NCBI RefSeq assembly: GCF_050942215.1
Contig: NZ_CP192056.1
Location: 682,001 to 746,000, forward strand
DNA from: Sphaerimonospora sp050942215
GTDB taxonomy: Bacteria > Actinomycetota > Actinomycetes > Streptosporangiales > Streptosporangiaceae
Length of the DNA stretch: 64,000 nucleotides
Direction of reading: 5' to 3'
A program made the position numbers and the translations under genes. Positions 1-8,792 of this stretch are shown one piece after another; within the stretch, counting starts at the first letter, position 1, and the number at the start of each line of letters is the position of its first letter. The notes under the pieces were generated by a model, which saw only the letters and a program-made list of their open reading frames with translations, was not told the origin of the DNA and did not search any database.

Positions 1-1
1 A

Positions 2-379
2 GCCGGCGGGGCATCGGCGGCGGTCGACCTCGTCGTGGCGCTGCTGGGCGCCGGGATCGTCTACGCGCTGTGGCGCGGCGACCCCGTCAGGGATCCGGCG
101 AGGCTGCTCGGGCCGTTCCGAGCGCCGTGCGAGCGGGCGTTCTACGCCGACGCGGTGTACGCGGCGATGGTCGCTCGCCCGGTCCTGCGGCTGGCCAGGG
201 GGGTCGTGCGCACCGACGAGCGGGTGATCGACGGTGCGGTCCGCTGGTCGGGCCGGGCCGCGATCGGCCTGTCCGGCGTGGTCCGGCTGGTCCAGAACGG
301 CAATGCGCAGCTCTACGTCACCGGTCTGGTGGCCGGGCTGCTGCTGATCGCGGTGACGGCGGCGGTGGTGCTGGCATGA
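2..379 (+). CDS. nuoL: NADH-quinone oxidoreductase subunit L (3' end only)
   Basis: This is the last 125 codons of an open frame that enters from the left edge and ends at TGA 377-379. The fragment ends in a hydrophobic helix (VTGLVAGLLLIAVTAAVVLA), as NuoL proteins do. It lies directly upstream of nuoM and nuoN in the usual L-M-N order. NuoL is the distal proton-pumping membrane subunit of respiratory complex I. Too little is present to see the conserved lysines, so the call rests on position and the C-terminal helix. There are about 155 bases between its stop and nuoM. Confidence 0.8.
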   Translation, partial: AGGASAAVDLVVALLGAGIVYALWRGDPVRDPARLLGPFRAPCERAFYADAVYAAMVARPVLRLARGVVRTDERVIDGAVRWSGRAAIGLSGVVRLVQNGNAQLYVTGLVAGLLLIAVTAAVVLA

Positions 380-536
380 CCCGAACGTCGGATCTCCGTG
401 CCGTCGCGTTCCCCGCCGGAGCCCGTGCGGTCCGGGCCGATCCGGGTCGGGCCGGCGCGGCGTGCGGCGACATTCCGGGAACGGGCGATGGCCGGGGTCT
501 TCCGGGAGGCGTGATCAGGGGGACGGGGGAGGTCGC

Positions 537-2207
537 ATGGGCCGGCTGCTGATCGTCCTCGTGGCCGTGCCCCTGCTGGGGGCCGCCGCCCTGACCATGC
601 CCGCTTTCCGGACTCGTGGCAGGGCCGTCGCGTTCGGGACCGCCGTCTCCGGGCTGGTCCTCGCCCTCGCCCTGGCGGTCGCGGCGGCGTTCGCCCTGCC
701 GTACGGACACGTCGGTTCCACGGGGGGCGGCCCTGGCGCAGGGATGCGGCTCCAGACCGACCTGTCCTGGATTCCCGGTCTCGGCCTGCGGTTCCATCTC
801 GGCGTGGACGGGATCTCGCTGCCGCTCGTCGTGCTGACCGCGTTGCTCACGTTCCTGTGCTTCGTCCACCTGACCCGCCATCCCCCGGAGGGCGGACGGC
901 CGAGGGCGCTGGTCTGCACGCTGCTCGTGCTCGAAGTCGGCATGATCGGCACGTTCCTCGCCCTCGATCTGCTGCTGTTCTTCGTGTTCTTCGAGGTCGT
1001 GCTGGTCCCCATGTACTTCGTGATCGCCGTCTGGGGCGGCACGGGACGGCGGGCGGCGGCGGTGAAGTTCATCCTCTACACGCTGCTCGGCTCGGTCGTG
1101 CTGCTGATCGGCCTGCTCGTGATCTGGGCACAGGCGGGCACACTCGACATGGTGGCCCTGGCCGGACGCCACGGTGCCGGAATGCCCCGTTCGGCGCAGA
1201 TCCTGGCGTTCCTCGCCATCGGGGCGGGGCTCGCGGTCAAGACGCCCATGTGGCCGCTGCACGCATGGCTGCCCGACGCGCACACCGAGGCCCCCACCGT
1301 CGGCTCGGTGCTGCTGGCCGGTGTGCTGCTGAAGATGGGATCGTACGGCTTCGCCCGCGTCGCCGTCCCGATGCTTCCTGAGGGTGCGGCGGCACTCGCC
1401 CCCTGGCTGGGCGCGCTGGCGGTGGTCGGCATCGTCTACGGCTCGCTGGCCTGCCTCGCCCAGCGGGACATCAAGCGTATGATCGCGTACTCGTCCGTCG
1501 GCCACATGGGCTTCGTGCTGCTCGGGTTCGCGACGCTGACCCCGGTCGGCATGAACGCGGCCCTGTTCGGCAACGTCGCGCACGGGCTGATCACGGGTCT
1601 GCTGTTCTTCCTCGTCGGCGCGGTCAAGGAGCGGTACGGCACGGCCGACATGGCCCGGCTCGGCGGCGGGATGCTCGGCCGGATGCCGCACTTGGGGTCG
1701 CTGCTGACGTTCGGGTGCATCGCCTCACTCGGACTGCCCGGCCTCGCCGGGTTCTGGGGTGAGATGCTCGCGCTCCTGGGGGCGTTCCGGCCGGCCGCCG
1801 GGCTGCCCAGGCCGCTGTTCCTGGTGTTCATGGCCGTCGGGGGAGCCGGAGCGGTGCTGACGGCCGCCTATTTCCTCCGCCTGCTGTCCCGGGTCACCCA
1901 CGGGGTCCATCGGGCGGTTCCGGGTGAACCGGAAGCGGCCGCGGGGCGCGGCGTGGCGGCATATCGTGCCGTGCCGCAGGGCATCCCGGCGAGAACCGCC
2001 GGGCGAGCCGGGGAAATCGGGAGCTTTGGAGGAACCGGGCAGGTCGGCGGAACCGGGGGAGCGGTGGACGTCACGGCGCGCGAGTGGGCGGCCTGGATGC
2101 CGCTGGTCGTGCTGATCGTGCTGCTCGGGCTGTGGCCCAAGACGCTCCTCGCCGTCACCACACCCGCCGTTCAGGCGGTCTTCGGCCCGGTGATGGTGGT
2201 GCCATGA
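537..2207 (+). CDS. nuoM: NADH-quinone oxidoreductase subunit M
   Basis: The product is a 556-aa polytopic membrane protein of complex I, an antiporter-like proton-pumping subunit. Diagnostic stretches are LLFFVFFEVVLVPMYF, carrying the essential membrane glutamate, and AVKTPMWPLHAWLPDAH, carrying the conserved lysine and the NuoM/ND4 signature. The ATG at 537 was chosen because GGGGGAGG lies 5 bases upstream; an in-frame upstream GTG at 462 has no such site. A Gly/Ala/Arg-rich low-complexity loop of roughly 50 residues (AGRAGEIGSFGGTGQ and flanks) precedes the last helix, where most NuoM proteins have a short loop. The stop overlaps the nuoN start (ATGA), so translation is probably coupled. 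Confidence 0.95.
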   Translation: MGRLLIVLVAVPLLGAAALTMPAFRTRGRAVAFGTAVSGLVLALALAVAAAFALPYGHVGSTGGGPGAGMRLQTDLSWIPGLGLRFHLGVDGISLPLVVLTALLTFLCFVHLTRHPPEGGRPRALVCTLLVLEVGMIGTFLALDLLLFFVFFEVVLVPMYFVIAVWGGTGRRAAAVKFILYTLLGSVVLLIGLLVIWAQAGTLDMVALAGRHGAGMPRSAQILAFLAIGAGLAVKTPMWPLHAWLPDAHTEAPTVGSVLLAGVLLKMGSYGFARVAVPMLPEGAAALAPWLGALAVVGIVYGSLACLAQRDIKRMIAYSSVGHMGFVLLGFATLTPVGMNAALFGNVAHGLITGLLFFLVGAVKERYGTADMARLGGGMLGRMPHLGSLLTFGCIASLGLPGLAGFWGEMLALLGAFRPAAGLPRPLFLVFMAVGGAGAVLTAAYFLRLLSRVTHGVHRAVPGEPEAAAGRGVAAYRAVPQGIPARTAGRAGEIGSFGGTGQVGGTGGAVDVTAREWAAWMPLVVLIVLLGLWPKTLLAVTTPAVQAVFGPVMVVP

Positions 2208-3976
2208 GCAGCGTCCTCGACGGCGGAGCGCCTCCGGTGATCCAGTCGATCGACTACGCCGCCATCGCGGCGCCGCTGATCCTCGTGATCGCGGCCGGTC
2301 TGGTGCTGCTTCTCGACGCCTTCCTGCCACACCGGCCGGGCACGGGGCGGGCGCTCGGGCTGGTCGCGCTCGGCGGCGTCCTGGCCGCCCTCGCCGTCGT
2401 GGTGGTCCAGACGATCGCACGTACGCATTCGCCGGACGGGGCGCGGCGCACGTTCTGTGTGCCGTCGTCGCTGAGTGCGGCGGGAGACGCAGGCTCGTGC
2501 TCGTTCGCGGCCGACCGGTTCGCACTGGTCTTCGCCGGGCTGGTGCTCGCCGCCGGGGTGGTGATCGTGCTGCTGTCGATGACCGAGTTGGCCGGCGGAC
2601 GGATTCCGGTCGGGGAGTGGCATCTCCTGCTTCTCGCCGCGCTCACCGGCGCGGTCCTGCTGCCCGCCTCCCGTGATCTGATCATGCTGGTGGTCTCGCT
2701 CGAGTTGGTGTCGCTGCCGGTCTTCGCGCTGATCGGGCTGCGGCGCTACGACGGTCGTGCCGCGGAGGCCGCCCTGAAGCTGTTCCTGGTGTCCGTGGTC
2801 TCCACCGCGATCATGCTGTTCGGTGTGTCGTTGCTGTACGGAATGACAGGCTCGGTGCATCTCGATCGCCTGGCGCGGGCATATGAAGCCGGGCCCGCCA
2901 TCGGGGCCGGTGCCGTGGCCGCCGGGCCCGAGTCGGCCGTCACCGCGGTGGCGATCGTGCTGGTGGTGGCCGGCTTCGCCTTCAAGATCGCGGCGGTGCC
3001 GTTCCACACCTGGGCAGGGGACGTGTACCAGGGGTCGCCGGTTCCGGTGGCGGCACTGCTGTCGGTCGTCTCGAAGGCGGCGGGGTTCGCCGGGCTCATT
3101 CTCGTCCTCACGACCGCGCTGCCAAGCCGGGCCGGGGTGTGGACCCCGATCGTCGCGGTCGTCGCCGCCCTGACCATGACCGCCGGGAACGTCCTCGCCA
3201 TCCGGCAGCGCCATGCCGTACGGCTGCTCGCCTGGTCGTCCGTCGCCCAGTCCGGATACATCCTCGCGCCGCTGGCCGCGGCCGCCTCCATGAGAGCCGG
3301 GACATCCGGTGCCGGATCGTCCGGAGCCGCACCACCCGGGACCGTGCCGCCCCGAGCCGCTCTGCCTGGAACCGTGCTGCCTGGAACCGTGCTGCCTGGG
3401 AACGGAACGTCGGGCGGGGATGTGATCGGCGGGGCGGTGGCCGCGTCCATCGCCTATCTGGTGTTCTACGCGGCGATGAACCTGACCGCCTTCGCGATAG
3501 TCATGATCGTTTCGCGGCGTCGTGTGCGCAACGAGATCGACGACTATCGGGGGCTGGTCCACCGGAACCCGGCGGCGGGTCTGGCGCTCGCGTTCTCGCT
3601 CGTCTGCCTGGCCGGGCTGCCGCCCGGGCTCGCCGGTCTCTTCGCGAAGATCGTGGTGTTCCGGGAGGTCGTCGGTGCCGGCCTCGGCTGGCTCGCCCTC
3701 GTGATGGCGGTCAACACGGTGATCGGCCTCTACTACTACATCGCCTGGACGGCCCGGCTCTTCACCCCGGAAACCATGGGCGAGAGCCGTACCGTCTCCG
3801 CCGTCCCGGCCGGTGCCGGCGCCCCGGCGGTCACCGGAGCTCCCGGAGTTCCCGGATGCCGTGAGCCCGGTTCCGGCGTCCCGGTCATCCCCGCGGTCGT
3901 CGCGGCCGGGGCCGCGATGCTCGTCACCGTCGTCTTCTCGCTCGCCCCACAGGTGGTGCTGTCCGCGGTGGGTTGA
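2204..3976 (+). CDS. nuoN: NADH-quinone oxidoreductase subunit N
   Basis: The product is a 590-aa membrane subunit of complex I. The family signature FKIAAVPFHTWAGDVYQGSP is present, with the conserved pump lysine in the first part and another at LKLFLVSVVSTAIML. It is longer than most NuoN proteins (about 480-550 aa). Much of the excess is a loop at residues 365-404 made of 5-residue repeats (TVLPG, AALPG, AGSSG type) encoded by a 15-bp tandem array, plus a Gly/Pro-rich loop near the C-terminus. It overlaps nuoM by 4 bases and is the last nuo gene; the next gene, htpX, starts 83 bases later. Confidence 0.95.
   Translation: MSSVLDGGAPPVIQSIDYAAIAAPLILVIAAGLVLLLDAFLPHRPGTGRALGLVALGGVLAALAVVVVQTIARTHSPDGARRTFCVPSSLSAAGDAGSCSFAADRFALVFAGLVLAAGVVIVLLSMTELAGGRIPVGEWHLLLLAALTGAVLLPASRDLIMLVVSLELVSLPVFALIGLRRYDGRAAEAALKLFLVSVVSTAIMLFGVSLLYGMTGSVHLDRLARAYEAGPAIGAGAVAAGPESAVTAVAIVLVVAGFAFKIAAVPFHTWAGDVYQGSPVPVAALLSVVSKAAGFAGLILVLTTALPSRAGVWTPIVAVVAALTMTAGNVLAIRQRHAVRLLAWSSVAQSGYILAPLAAAASMRAGTSGAGSSGAAPPGTVPPRAALPGTVLPGTVLPGNGTSGGDVIGGAVAASIAYLVFYAAMNLTAFAIVMIVSRRRVRNEIDDYRGLVHRNPAAGLALAFSLVCLAGLPPGLAGLFAKIVVFREVVGAGLGWLALVMAVNTVIGLYYYIAWTARLFTPETMGESRTVSAVPAGAGAPAVTGAPGVPGCREPGSGVPVIPAVVAAGAAMLVTVVFSLAPQVVLSAVG
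3296..3415 (+). repeat. 15-bp tandem array inside nuoN
   Basis: Eight degenerate 15-bp units are contiguous and in frame. The best-conserved pair is 3371-3385 and 3386-3400 (ACCGTGCTGCCTGG + A/G). They encode AGTSG, AGSSG, AAPPG, TVPPR, AALPG, TVLPG, TVLPG and NGTSG. The array falls in a loop between predicted helices, so the insertion probably does not disturb the pump. Confidence 0.85.
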
Positions 3977-4059
3977 GCGCGCCTCCGCGCACCGTGGGAA
4001 CGTTCGCCCAGGCCATGCTCGTTGACAGGGCGGAACGCATCACGTCGGAAGGAGGAGGC

Positions 4060-4902
4060 GTGCAGCGTCTGCGCACCGCGGTCCTTCTGGGGATTTTGTC
4101 GGCATTGATGCTGGTGGTGGGGGCCTGGCTTGGAGGTGGCACAGGAATACAAATCGCCCTGGTGGTCGCACTCGCGACCAACGGCGTCGCCTATTTCTTC
4201 TCCGACCGGATCGCGCTTTCCGCCATGCGGGCGCGACCCGTCTCCGAGGTGGAGCAGCCGGTGCTCTATCGGATCGTCCGGGAACTGTCCTATGACGCCC
4301 GCCAGCCGATGCCGAGGCTCTACCTGTCGCCCACGATGCAGCCCAACGCGTTCGCGACCGGACGCAACCCACGCAACGCGGCGGTGTGCGTCACGCACGG
4401 CATGCTCGGCATCCTGAACGAGCGCGAGCTCAGGGGGGTCATCGGACACGAGCTGTCGCACGTCTACAACCGGGACATCCTGATCTCGTCGATCGCCGGC
4501 GCGCTGGCCACAATGATCACCTCCTTCGGCTACCTTGGGATCTTCTTCGGCTCCGACGACGACGAGGGGCCGGGTTTCCTGGGCACGCTGCTCGTGATGA
4601 TCCTCGGTCCCGTGGCAGCGGCCCTGATCCAAATGGCCATCTCCCGGTCCCGTGAGTTCGCCGCGGACGAGTCAGGCGCCCGGCTGACCGGCGACCCGCT
4701 CGCGCTCGCCTCCGCGCTGCGCAAGATCGAGCTGAGCGTCCGTCGGCTGCCGCTGCCGGAGAACCCGCGACTCGCCTCGGCCGGCCACATGATGATCGCC
4801 AATCCGTTCCGGGGCGCCGGGCTCGGGCGGATGTTCTCGACCCACCCTTCGACGGCCGAGCGGGTCGCCCGCCTCGAACGAATGGCAGGCTACCGCCGCT
4901 GA
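4060..4902 (+). CDS. htpX: Zinc metalloprotease HtpX
   Basis: The product is a 280-aa membrane M48 protease involved in quality control of membrane proteins. The zinc-binding HELSH motif is at residues 130-134, followed by VYNRDI. The downstream REFAADESGA segment supplies the third ligand glutamate. Two hydrophobic helices are near the N-terminus (TAVLLGILSALMLVVGAWL and IALVVALATNGVAYFF), with further helices after the active site. The GTG at 4060 was chosen because AAGGAGGAGG ends 2 bases upstream; the same frame is open to a TTG at 3973, but that lacks a ribosome site. Length and motif order match actinobacterial HtpX. Confidence 0.93.
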   Translation: MQRLRTAVLLGILSALMLVVGAWLGGGTGIQIALVVALATNGVAYFFSDRIALSAMRARPVSEVEQPVLYRIVRELSYDARQPMPRLYLSPTMQPNAFATGRNPRNAAVCVTHGMLGILNERELRGVIGHELSHVYNRDILISSIAGALATMITSFGYLGIFFGSDDDEGPGFLGTLLVMILGPVAAALIQMAISRSREFAADESGARLTGDPLALASALRKIELSVRRLPLPENPRLASAGHMMIANPFRGAGLGRMFSTHPSTAERVARLERMAGYRR

Positions 4903-5079
4903 GCGGTCTCCCCGGTCGGCGGACGCGGCCGAGGGGGCACGTCAGGAGTGGGCCGCTGACGCGCCCCGCACATCATCGCACCCGTACGGCTTGCCTGATC
5001 GATGCGACCTGGTCCGCCGGGAGTCGTCCGGATCGTAGGCATCGTTCCATGCATGAGCCGGCATCACGTCGCCGGCGAC

Positions 5080-5820
5080 TCAGTCTCCCGGGTGGAGGAC
5101 GCGACGCAGGAACTCGCGGGTCCGCTCGTGCTGAGGGTCGCCGATGACCTGCGCGGGCGGGCCGTCCTCGACGATCACGCCCTGGTCCATGAACACCACG
5201 CGGTCGGCGACCTCACGGGCGAACGCCATTTCGTGGGTGACGACCAGCATGGTCATGCCGTCCTCGGCGAGCTTGCGCATGACCCCGAGCACGTCGCCGA
5301 CGAGCTCGGGGTCGAGCGCCGAGGTCGGCTCGTCGAAGAGCATCAGGGACGGGTTCATGGCCAGGGCCCGGGCGATCGCCACCCGCTGCTGCTGACCGCC
5401 GGACAACTGGGCCGGATAGGCGTCGGCCTTCTCCAGCAGGCCCACCTTCTCCAGGTTCTCCCTGGCGACCCGCTCGGCCTCGGCGCGCCTGCGCTTCAGC
5501 ACCCGCTCCTGCGCGATCGTGATGTTGCGCAGCACGGTGAGGTGCGGGAACAGGTTGAACTGCTGGAACACCATGCCGAGCCGCCGCCGTGCGGCGTCGA
5601 TGTTCACGTCGGGGTCGGTCAGCTCGATCCCCTCGACGACCACTTTGCCGGAGGTCGGCTGTTCGAGGAGGTTGACGCAGCGCAGGAGCGTCGACTTGCC
5701 CGACCCGGACGGTCCGATGACGCAGACCACCTGACCGCTCTCGACGGTGAAGTCGATGCCCTTGAGCACCTCCAGATCGCCGAACGACTTGTGCAGGTCC
5801 TTGATCTCGACCGTGCTCAT
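5080..5820 (-). CDS. Polar amino-acid ABC transporter, ATP-binding protein (GlnQ/GluA type)
   Basis: This 246-aa ATPase powers a polar amino-acid importer. Walker A is GPSGSGKST (residues 36-44), the signature is LSGGQQQRVAIARALA (from 139), and Walker B/D-loop is LMLFDEPTSALDPE. The sequence VFQQFNLFPHLTVL is typical of the glutamine/glutamate/cystine subfamily. It follows the permease with no intergenic base (permease TAG 5821-5823, this ATG 5820) and is the third gene of a binding protein-permease-ATPase operon read on the minus strand. The exact substrate cannot be told from the ATPase. Confidence 0.93.
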   Translation of the reverse strand: MSTVEIKDLHKSFGDLEVLKGIDFTVESGQVVCVIGPSGSGKSTLLRCVNLLEQPTSGKVVVEGIELTDPDVNIDAARRRLGMVFQQFNLFPHLTVLRNITIAQERVLKRRRAEAERVARENLEKVGLLEKADAYPAQLSGGQQQRVAIARALAMNPSLMLFDEPTSALDPELVGDVLGVMRKLAEDGMTMLVVTHEMAFAREVADRVVFMDQGVIVEDGPPAQVIGDPQHERTREFLRRVLHPGD

Positions 5821-6654
5821 CTATCTGCCCGCCCCCTGACGCGCCTCCAGCCGCCTGGCGACGTAGCCCAGCGGGATAGTGATCAGCAGGTAGGTCACGC
5901 CGGCCACGAAGATCGGGGTGGGGCTGGCGTATGTGGAGGCCTGGTCGTTGCCGAACTTGGCGAGCTCCACCTGGCTCGCCGTGACTCCGAGGAACAGCAC
6001 CAGCGAGCTGTCCTTGAACAGCAGCACCAGTTCGTTGGTGAGCGGCGGGATCACGATCCGGACGGCCTGCGGAATGATGATCGAGATCATCGCCCGCATG
6101 TACGGCATGCCGAGCGAGCGTGCCGCCTCCATCTGCCCCTTCGGGACGGCCTGCAGACCCGCCCGGAACGTCTCGGCCATGTAGGCGGCCGAGACGAGAC
6201 CGAGGCCGAGCGCCGCCTGGCCGTACACGTCTCCGGGGACCTCGAACCCCGGGAAGGCGATCGGCAGGTTGATGATCATAAGGAAGATGACCAGGGCCGG
6301 CAGACCGCGGAAGATCTCAACGTAACCGGCCGCGATCCACCGGTACGGCGCGACCGACGACAGCCGCATCAGTGCCAGCAGCAACCCGAGCACGAAGCCG
6401 AGGATGTATCCGCAGATCGTGTAGATCACGGTGTTCTTCAACGCCACCGTGAACAGGTCGGGCAGACCCTTGCCCGCGACGTCGCCGTTGAGGAAGTTCT
6501 GGCGGATCGACCCCCAGTCGGCCACCAGAACGAGGGCGATCACCATGATGATCAGTACGGCGTACTGCGCGCCCCGCCCGATCTGCTGCCTTTTGCGCGG
6601 GCTGAGCCCTCCCCTGGCGGGGAGGGGCGCCTGCTGCTCACTCACGGAATTCAC
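5821..6654 (-). CDS. Polar amino-acid ABC transporter permease (HisM/GlnP type)
   Basis: The product is a 277-aa inner-membrane permease with about five helices. It carries the amino-acid permease EAA-type loop (EAARSLGMPYMRAMISIIIP). The GTG at 6654 was chosen because it overlaps the stop of the binding-protein gene (GTGA), implying translational coupling; the same frame is open to 6684 but that would overlap further. The N-terminal ~30 residues are polar and non-conserved. It works with the ATPase downstream and the lipoprotein upstream. Confidence 0.9.
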   Translation of the reverse strand: MNSVSEQQAPLPARGGLSPRKRQQIGRGAQYAVLIIMVIALVLVADWGSIRQNFLNGDVAGKGLPDLFTVALKNTVIYTICGYILGFVLGLLLALMRLSSVAPYRWIAAGYVEIFRGLPALVIFLMIINLPIAFPGFEVPGDVYGQAALGLGLVSAAYMAETFRAGLQAVPKGQMEAARSLGMPYMRAMISIIIPQAVRIVIPPLTNELVLLFKDSSLVLFLGVTASQVELAKFGNDQASTYASPTPIFVAGVTYLLITIPLGYVARRLEARQGAGR

Positions 6655-7505
6655 GACGAGGTGGGGGGCTCGGTGCCGAACCACTTCTTGTAGATCTCGT
6701 TGTACGTTCCGTCGGCCTTGGCGGCCTCGATGACCTCGTCGACGACCTTGACGAGCTCGGTGTTGCCCTTCTTCATGCCGATGCCGTACTGCTCACCGGT
6801 GTCGAGGCTGGCGACCATCTCGAACTTCTCCCCGATGTCCGACTTCTTCAGCCAGGTCAGCACGACGGGGAGGTCCTGAATGATCACATCGACGCGTCCG
6901 GCCTGCAGGCCGTTCAACTCCTTGGGCGAGTCGGCGAACTCGACCGGGTCGAAGCCGTTGTCCTTGGCGTACATGAGGCCGGTCGTGGACGCCTGGGCGC
7001 CCAGCTTGAGGCCCTTGGCCTTGACGTCGTCGAGCGAGGTGACCCCGCTGCCCTTCTTCGCCATCAACGCCTGGGTGGAGTCGAAGTAGGGCACGGAGAA
7101 GTCGATGTTCTGCTTGCGCTCGTCGGTGATGGTCATGCCGGCAGCGGCGACGTCGCACTTGCCGGCGTTCATCGCCGCACCGCTCTTGATCGCGGCGAAG
7201 TCGATGTCGACGATGGCCTGCTCAACGCCCAGCTTCTTGGCGACGAGGTCCACGATGTCCACGTCGAACCCGACGACCTTGCCGTTCTCGTCGTTGAACT
7301 GGAACGGCTCATAGGGGACGTTCGTGCAGGTCGTGAGCTTGCCGGAGCTGACCAGTTGGACACCCGCCGCCGCCGAAGGAGCGGCCGATCCCGTCGCGTC
7401 GGTGGTCGAGGTGGACTCTCCGCCACAGGAGGAGATCAGGAGGGCCGTCGCCAGCGCGAACGCGCCGATTCCCGCCGTTTTCCGATGAGTGGACCAGGGA
7501 GCCAC
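6651..7505 (-). CDS. Amino-acid ABC transporter substrate-binding lipoprotein
   Basis: The product is a 284-aa extracellular binding lipoprotein. A signal peptide ends in the lipobox LISSC with the lipid-modified Cys at residue 27, followed by a Ser/Thr linker. The mature part is an SBP family 3 domain: YEPFQFNDENGKVVGFDVDI near the start, DERKQNIDFSVPYFDS, and a C-terminal YNEIYKKWFGTEPP. This class binds glutamate, glutamine, cystine or similar. The GTG at 7505 has GAGGAGG 4 bases upstream. It is the first gene of the three-gene operon. Confidence 0.92.
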   Translation of the reverse strand: MAPWSTHRKTAGIGAFALATALLISSCGGESTSTTDATGSAAPSAAAGVQLVSSGKLTTCTNVPYEPFQFNDENGKVVGFDVDIVDLVAKKLGVEQAIVDIDFAAIKSGAAMNAGKCDVAAAGMTITDERKQNIDFSVPYFDSTQALMAKKGSGVTSLDDVKAKGLKLGAQASTTGLMYAKDNGFDPVEFADSPKELNGLQAGRVDVIIQDLPVVLTWLKKSDIGEKFEMVASLDTGEQYGIGMKKGNTELVKVVDEVIEAAKADGTYNEIYKKWFGTEPPTSS

Positions 7506-7535
7506 GCGGCCTCCTCAGTTTTTGGTGCGAGCCGT

Positions 7536-7554
7536 ACTGCGTAGTAGGCGCAGT
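7536..7554. promoter_or_regulatory. Inverted repeat in the leader of the amino-acid importer operon
   Basis: ACTGCG and CGCAGT arms are separated by 7 bases, 31 bases upstream of the binding-protein start. Its position suggests an operator or an RNA leader hairpin. The divergent-side neighbour is a MarR-type regulator gene, but no link is shown by the sequence. Confidence 0.3.
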
Positions 7555-7663
7555 GTAGAGGACCTGAGATGACAGCTTGGCTCCTGGTTGGGGAGGAAGT
7601 GGTAACACACGCCTAACGGGGCTTGCCTGTTGTCTTTTTACCGGCCTGTTCTTTACGTGGCCG

Positions 7664-8152
7664 TCAGACCCGCCGGGTCGCCGTCGTCATCGTTTCCGTG
7701 AGGGCGTTGAACCGCCGAAGCATCCTGGCGAGCAGCCGTACGTCCTCCTCCGGCCAGGCGGCGAGCAGCATGTGAAGCCGCTGCCGGCGGGCGCCCCGGG
7801 CACGTCCGAGCCGCTGCCGGCCCTCCTCGGTGAGGACCAGCAGATGGGCACGCCGGTCGAGCGGGTCGGGTTTCCGGTCGACCAGACCCAGCTCATCGAG
7901 CATCTTCACCTGGCGGCTGATCGTCGCCTTGCCGACGCCGAGGTAGGCCGCGAGATCGCTGGGCCGTACGGGTGCCGCCCGGTCGATGCGGACGAGCAGT
8001 CCGTACGCCCCGGGCTCCAACTCGGGGTGCGTCCTGTGCCCCATGTGAGCGGAGAGCGCGTGCGCGCGCCGGAAGAGGACGCCCAACTCGTGCTCGACCT
8101 CGAAGAACGCCGCGTGCTCCTCGGCCCCCGCCGCGTCCGGTGGCTCCGGCAT
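7664..8152 (-). CDS. MarR-family transcriptional regulator
   Basis: The product is a 162-aa winged-helix regulator. The recognition region is PSDLAAYLGVGKATISRQVK followed by MLDELGLVDRKPDPLDRRAH, the classic MarR helix-turn-helix and wing with the conserved D-x-R-D/A motif. The ATG at 8152 has GGAGGAGG 7 bases upstream. MarR proteins act as dimers and usually regulate a nearby gene or their own. The gene lies 158 bases downstream of the start of the amino-acid importer operon, in the same orientation and upstream of it. The ligand is unknown. Confidence 0.9.
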   Translation of the reverse strand: MPEPPDAAGAEEHAAFFEVEHELGVLFRRAHALSAHMGHRTHPELEPGAYGLLVRIDRAAPVRPSDLAAYLGVGKATISRQVKMLDELGLVDRKPDPLDRRAHLLVLTEEGRQRLGRARGARRQRLHMLLAAWPEEDVRLLARMLRRFNALTETMTTATRRV

Positions 8153-8227
8153 CCCGTCGCCTCCTCCCGTCGTCTCCGATCGACACCCCCAACGTAGCCG
8201 GAGTGATCGAATCCGGGGTAGAGAAAA

Positions 8228-8251
8228 GGCCCTGACCCAGAGGTCAGGGCC
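8228..8251 (-). terminator. Rho-independent terminator of yajQ
   Basis: A perfect 10-bp stem (GGCCCTGACC / GGTCAGGGCC) with a 4-base loop is followed, on the minus strand, by TTTT. It sits just after the yajQ stop and before marR, separating the two transcripts. Confidence 0.85.
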
Positions 8252-8266
8252 TCGGCGACCGGAGCG

Positions 8267-8758
8267 TCAGCGGTAGTTGGTGAACTGGAGGGCGATGTCG
8301 AGGTCCTTGCCCTTGAGCAGGGCGATCACCTCCTGGAGATCGTCCTTCTTCTTGGAGCTGACCCTGAGCTCCTCGCCCTGGATCTGAGCCTTCACGCCCC
8401 GGGGCCCCTCGTCCCGGATGATCTTTGAGATCTTCTTGGCGTTGTCCTGGTCGATGCCCTCCTTGAGGGCGACCATCAGGCGGTACTCCTTGCCGGAGAG
8501 CTTCGGCTCACCCGCGTCAAGGGTCTTGAGCGACAGCCCGCGCCTGATGATCTTCTCCTTGAAGACGTCGAGTACGGCGTTCGCCCGCTCCTCGCTGTTC
8601 GCCTTGATCTCAATATCCTTCTGCCCGGACCAGGAGATGCTCGCGCCGGTGCCCCTGAAGTCGAAGCGGTGCCCAACCTCCTTGACCGTCTGATTCAGAG
8701 CGTTGTCGACCTCCTGCCGGTCGATCTTGCTGACCACGTCGAAACTGCTGTCGGCCAT
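8267..8758 (-). CDS. YajQ-family nucleotide-binding protein
   Basis: The 163-aa product is a near-canonical YajQ (UPF0234) protein: an N-terminal MADSSFDVVSKIDRQEVDNA, a GHRFDFRGTGASI segment, and a C-terminal KKKDDLQEVIALLKGKDLD with the family ending LQFTNYR. Members in other bacteria bind cyclic di-GMP or nucleotides and RNA; the role in actinomycetes is not settled. The gene stands alone, with a clear terminator just after it. The ATG at 8758 fits family starts exactly. Confidence 0.95.
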   Translation of the reverse strand: MADSSFDVVSKIDRQEVDNALNQTVKEVGHRFDFRGTGASISWSGQKDIEIKANSEERANAVLDVFKEKIIRRGLSLKTLDAGEPKLSGKEYRLMVALKEGIDQDNAKKISKIIRDEGPRGVKAQIQGEELRVSSKKKDDLQEVIALLKGKDLDIALQFTNYR

Positions 8759-8792
8759 CGGTGTCAGTGTCCTCTCTCCGTTGCCTCTGACA

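Noticed and set aside
318..1691. Long minus-strand open frame opposite nuoM (457 codons)
   Set aside because: Arg/His/Gln-rich translation with no fold, opposite a clear gene; typical of the shadow frames in GC-rich DNA.
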